Positions 63,998 to 64,000 of a stretch of 64,000 bases of DNA are shown here, piece after piece (within the stretch, counting starts at the first letter, position 1; the number at the start of each line of letters is the position of its first letter). The stretch is taken from NCBI GenBank assembly GCA_038203095.1, contig JBBREH010000001.1:20309-84308 (forward strand), read 5' to 3'. The notes below the pieces were generated by a model, which saw only the letters and a program-made list of their open reading frames with translations, was not told the origin of the DNA and did not search any database. The DNA is from PALSA-1336 sp038203095 (GTDB lineage: Bacteria > Patescibacteriota > Doudnabacteria > UBA920). A program made the position numbers and the translations under genes.

Positions 63998-64000
63998 ACC

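Overview
The window looks like a chromosomal segment of an ultra-small bacterium of the Candidate Phyla Radiation (Patescibacteria, Parcubacteria-like). The evidence is compositional and gene-based: an AT-rich genome with tightly packed, often overlapping genes; few strong Shine-Dalgarno sites; standard stop codons including TGA; 23S-IVP-type four-helix-bundle genes; a RAYT transposase; an IS256-variant zinc-binding transposase; and a large signal-peptide surface protein followed by O-antigen-ligase/PglL-type membrane proteins. No rRNA is present, so the phylum call is inference.

Layout. 1-9.5 kb holds an SPFH fragment, a polytopic membrane protein, a GT2 glycosyltransferase, a HAD-like protein, and a central-carbon set (class II fructose-1,6-bisphosphatase, class I aldolase, a LOG-type protein, transaldolase). 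Two IVP genes are inserted in this set, each inside an inverted-repeat cassette. A RAYT transposase bracketed by identical hairpins and a tRNA-Pro(UGG) follow. 9.5-18.5 kb holds a consensus promoter, a highly structured leader of about 550 nt, a 1215-residue surface protein, and two tandem Wzy_C/PglL-type ligases with TPR tails. 18.5-24.1 kb holds a MITE, a methyltransferase, a small membrane protein, an LCAT-like secreted lipase and a GT4 glycosyltransferase.

24.2-60.7 kb is a very large surface-polysaccharide locus. It encodes a GDP-L-fucose branch (Gmd interrupted by an intein, Fcl-like reductase, GT11 fucosyltransferase) and a GDP-mannose 3,5-epimerase homologue. It also encodes most of a CDP-3,6-dideoxyhexose (paratose/tyvelose) route (RfbF, RfbG, RfbH, RfbS/J and RfbE homologues), RmlC/RmlD-like proteins, a split transketolase pair, and a sugar C-methyltransferase. 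A UDP-glucuronate/UDP-xylose pair, many GT2 transferases, a Wzx flippase and a polyprenyl-phosphate sugar-1-phosphate transferase complete it. Together these could build nucleotide sugars, assemble a lipid-linked glycan, flip it and, with the ligases upstream, attach it to a surface acceptor. 60.7-64 kb holds a PilB/GspE ATPase, a small membrane protein and a complete IS element.

The most unusual theme is repeat biology. At least eight perfect or near-perfect hairpins sit in frame inside conserved genes (FBPase, transaldolase, UDP-glucose dehydrogenase, UDP-xylose synthase, glycosyltransferases and a membrane protein), resembling protein-coding palindromic elements. Related hairpins lie between genes. 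Two four-helix-bundle genes are packaged in cassettes reminiscent of 23S rRNA intervening sequences. Other notable items are the gmd intein, a frameshifted RmlD-like gene whose lost C-terminus is still readable, and a possibly circularly permuted HAD protein.
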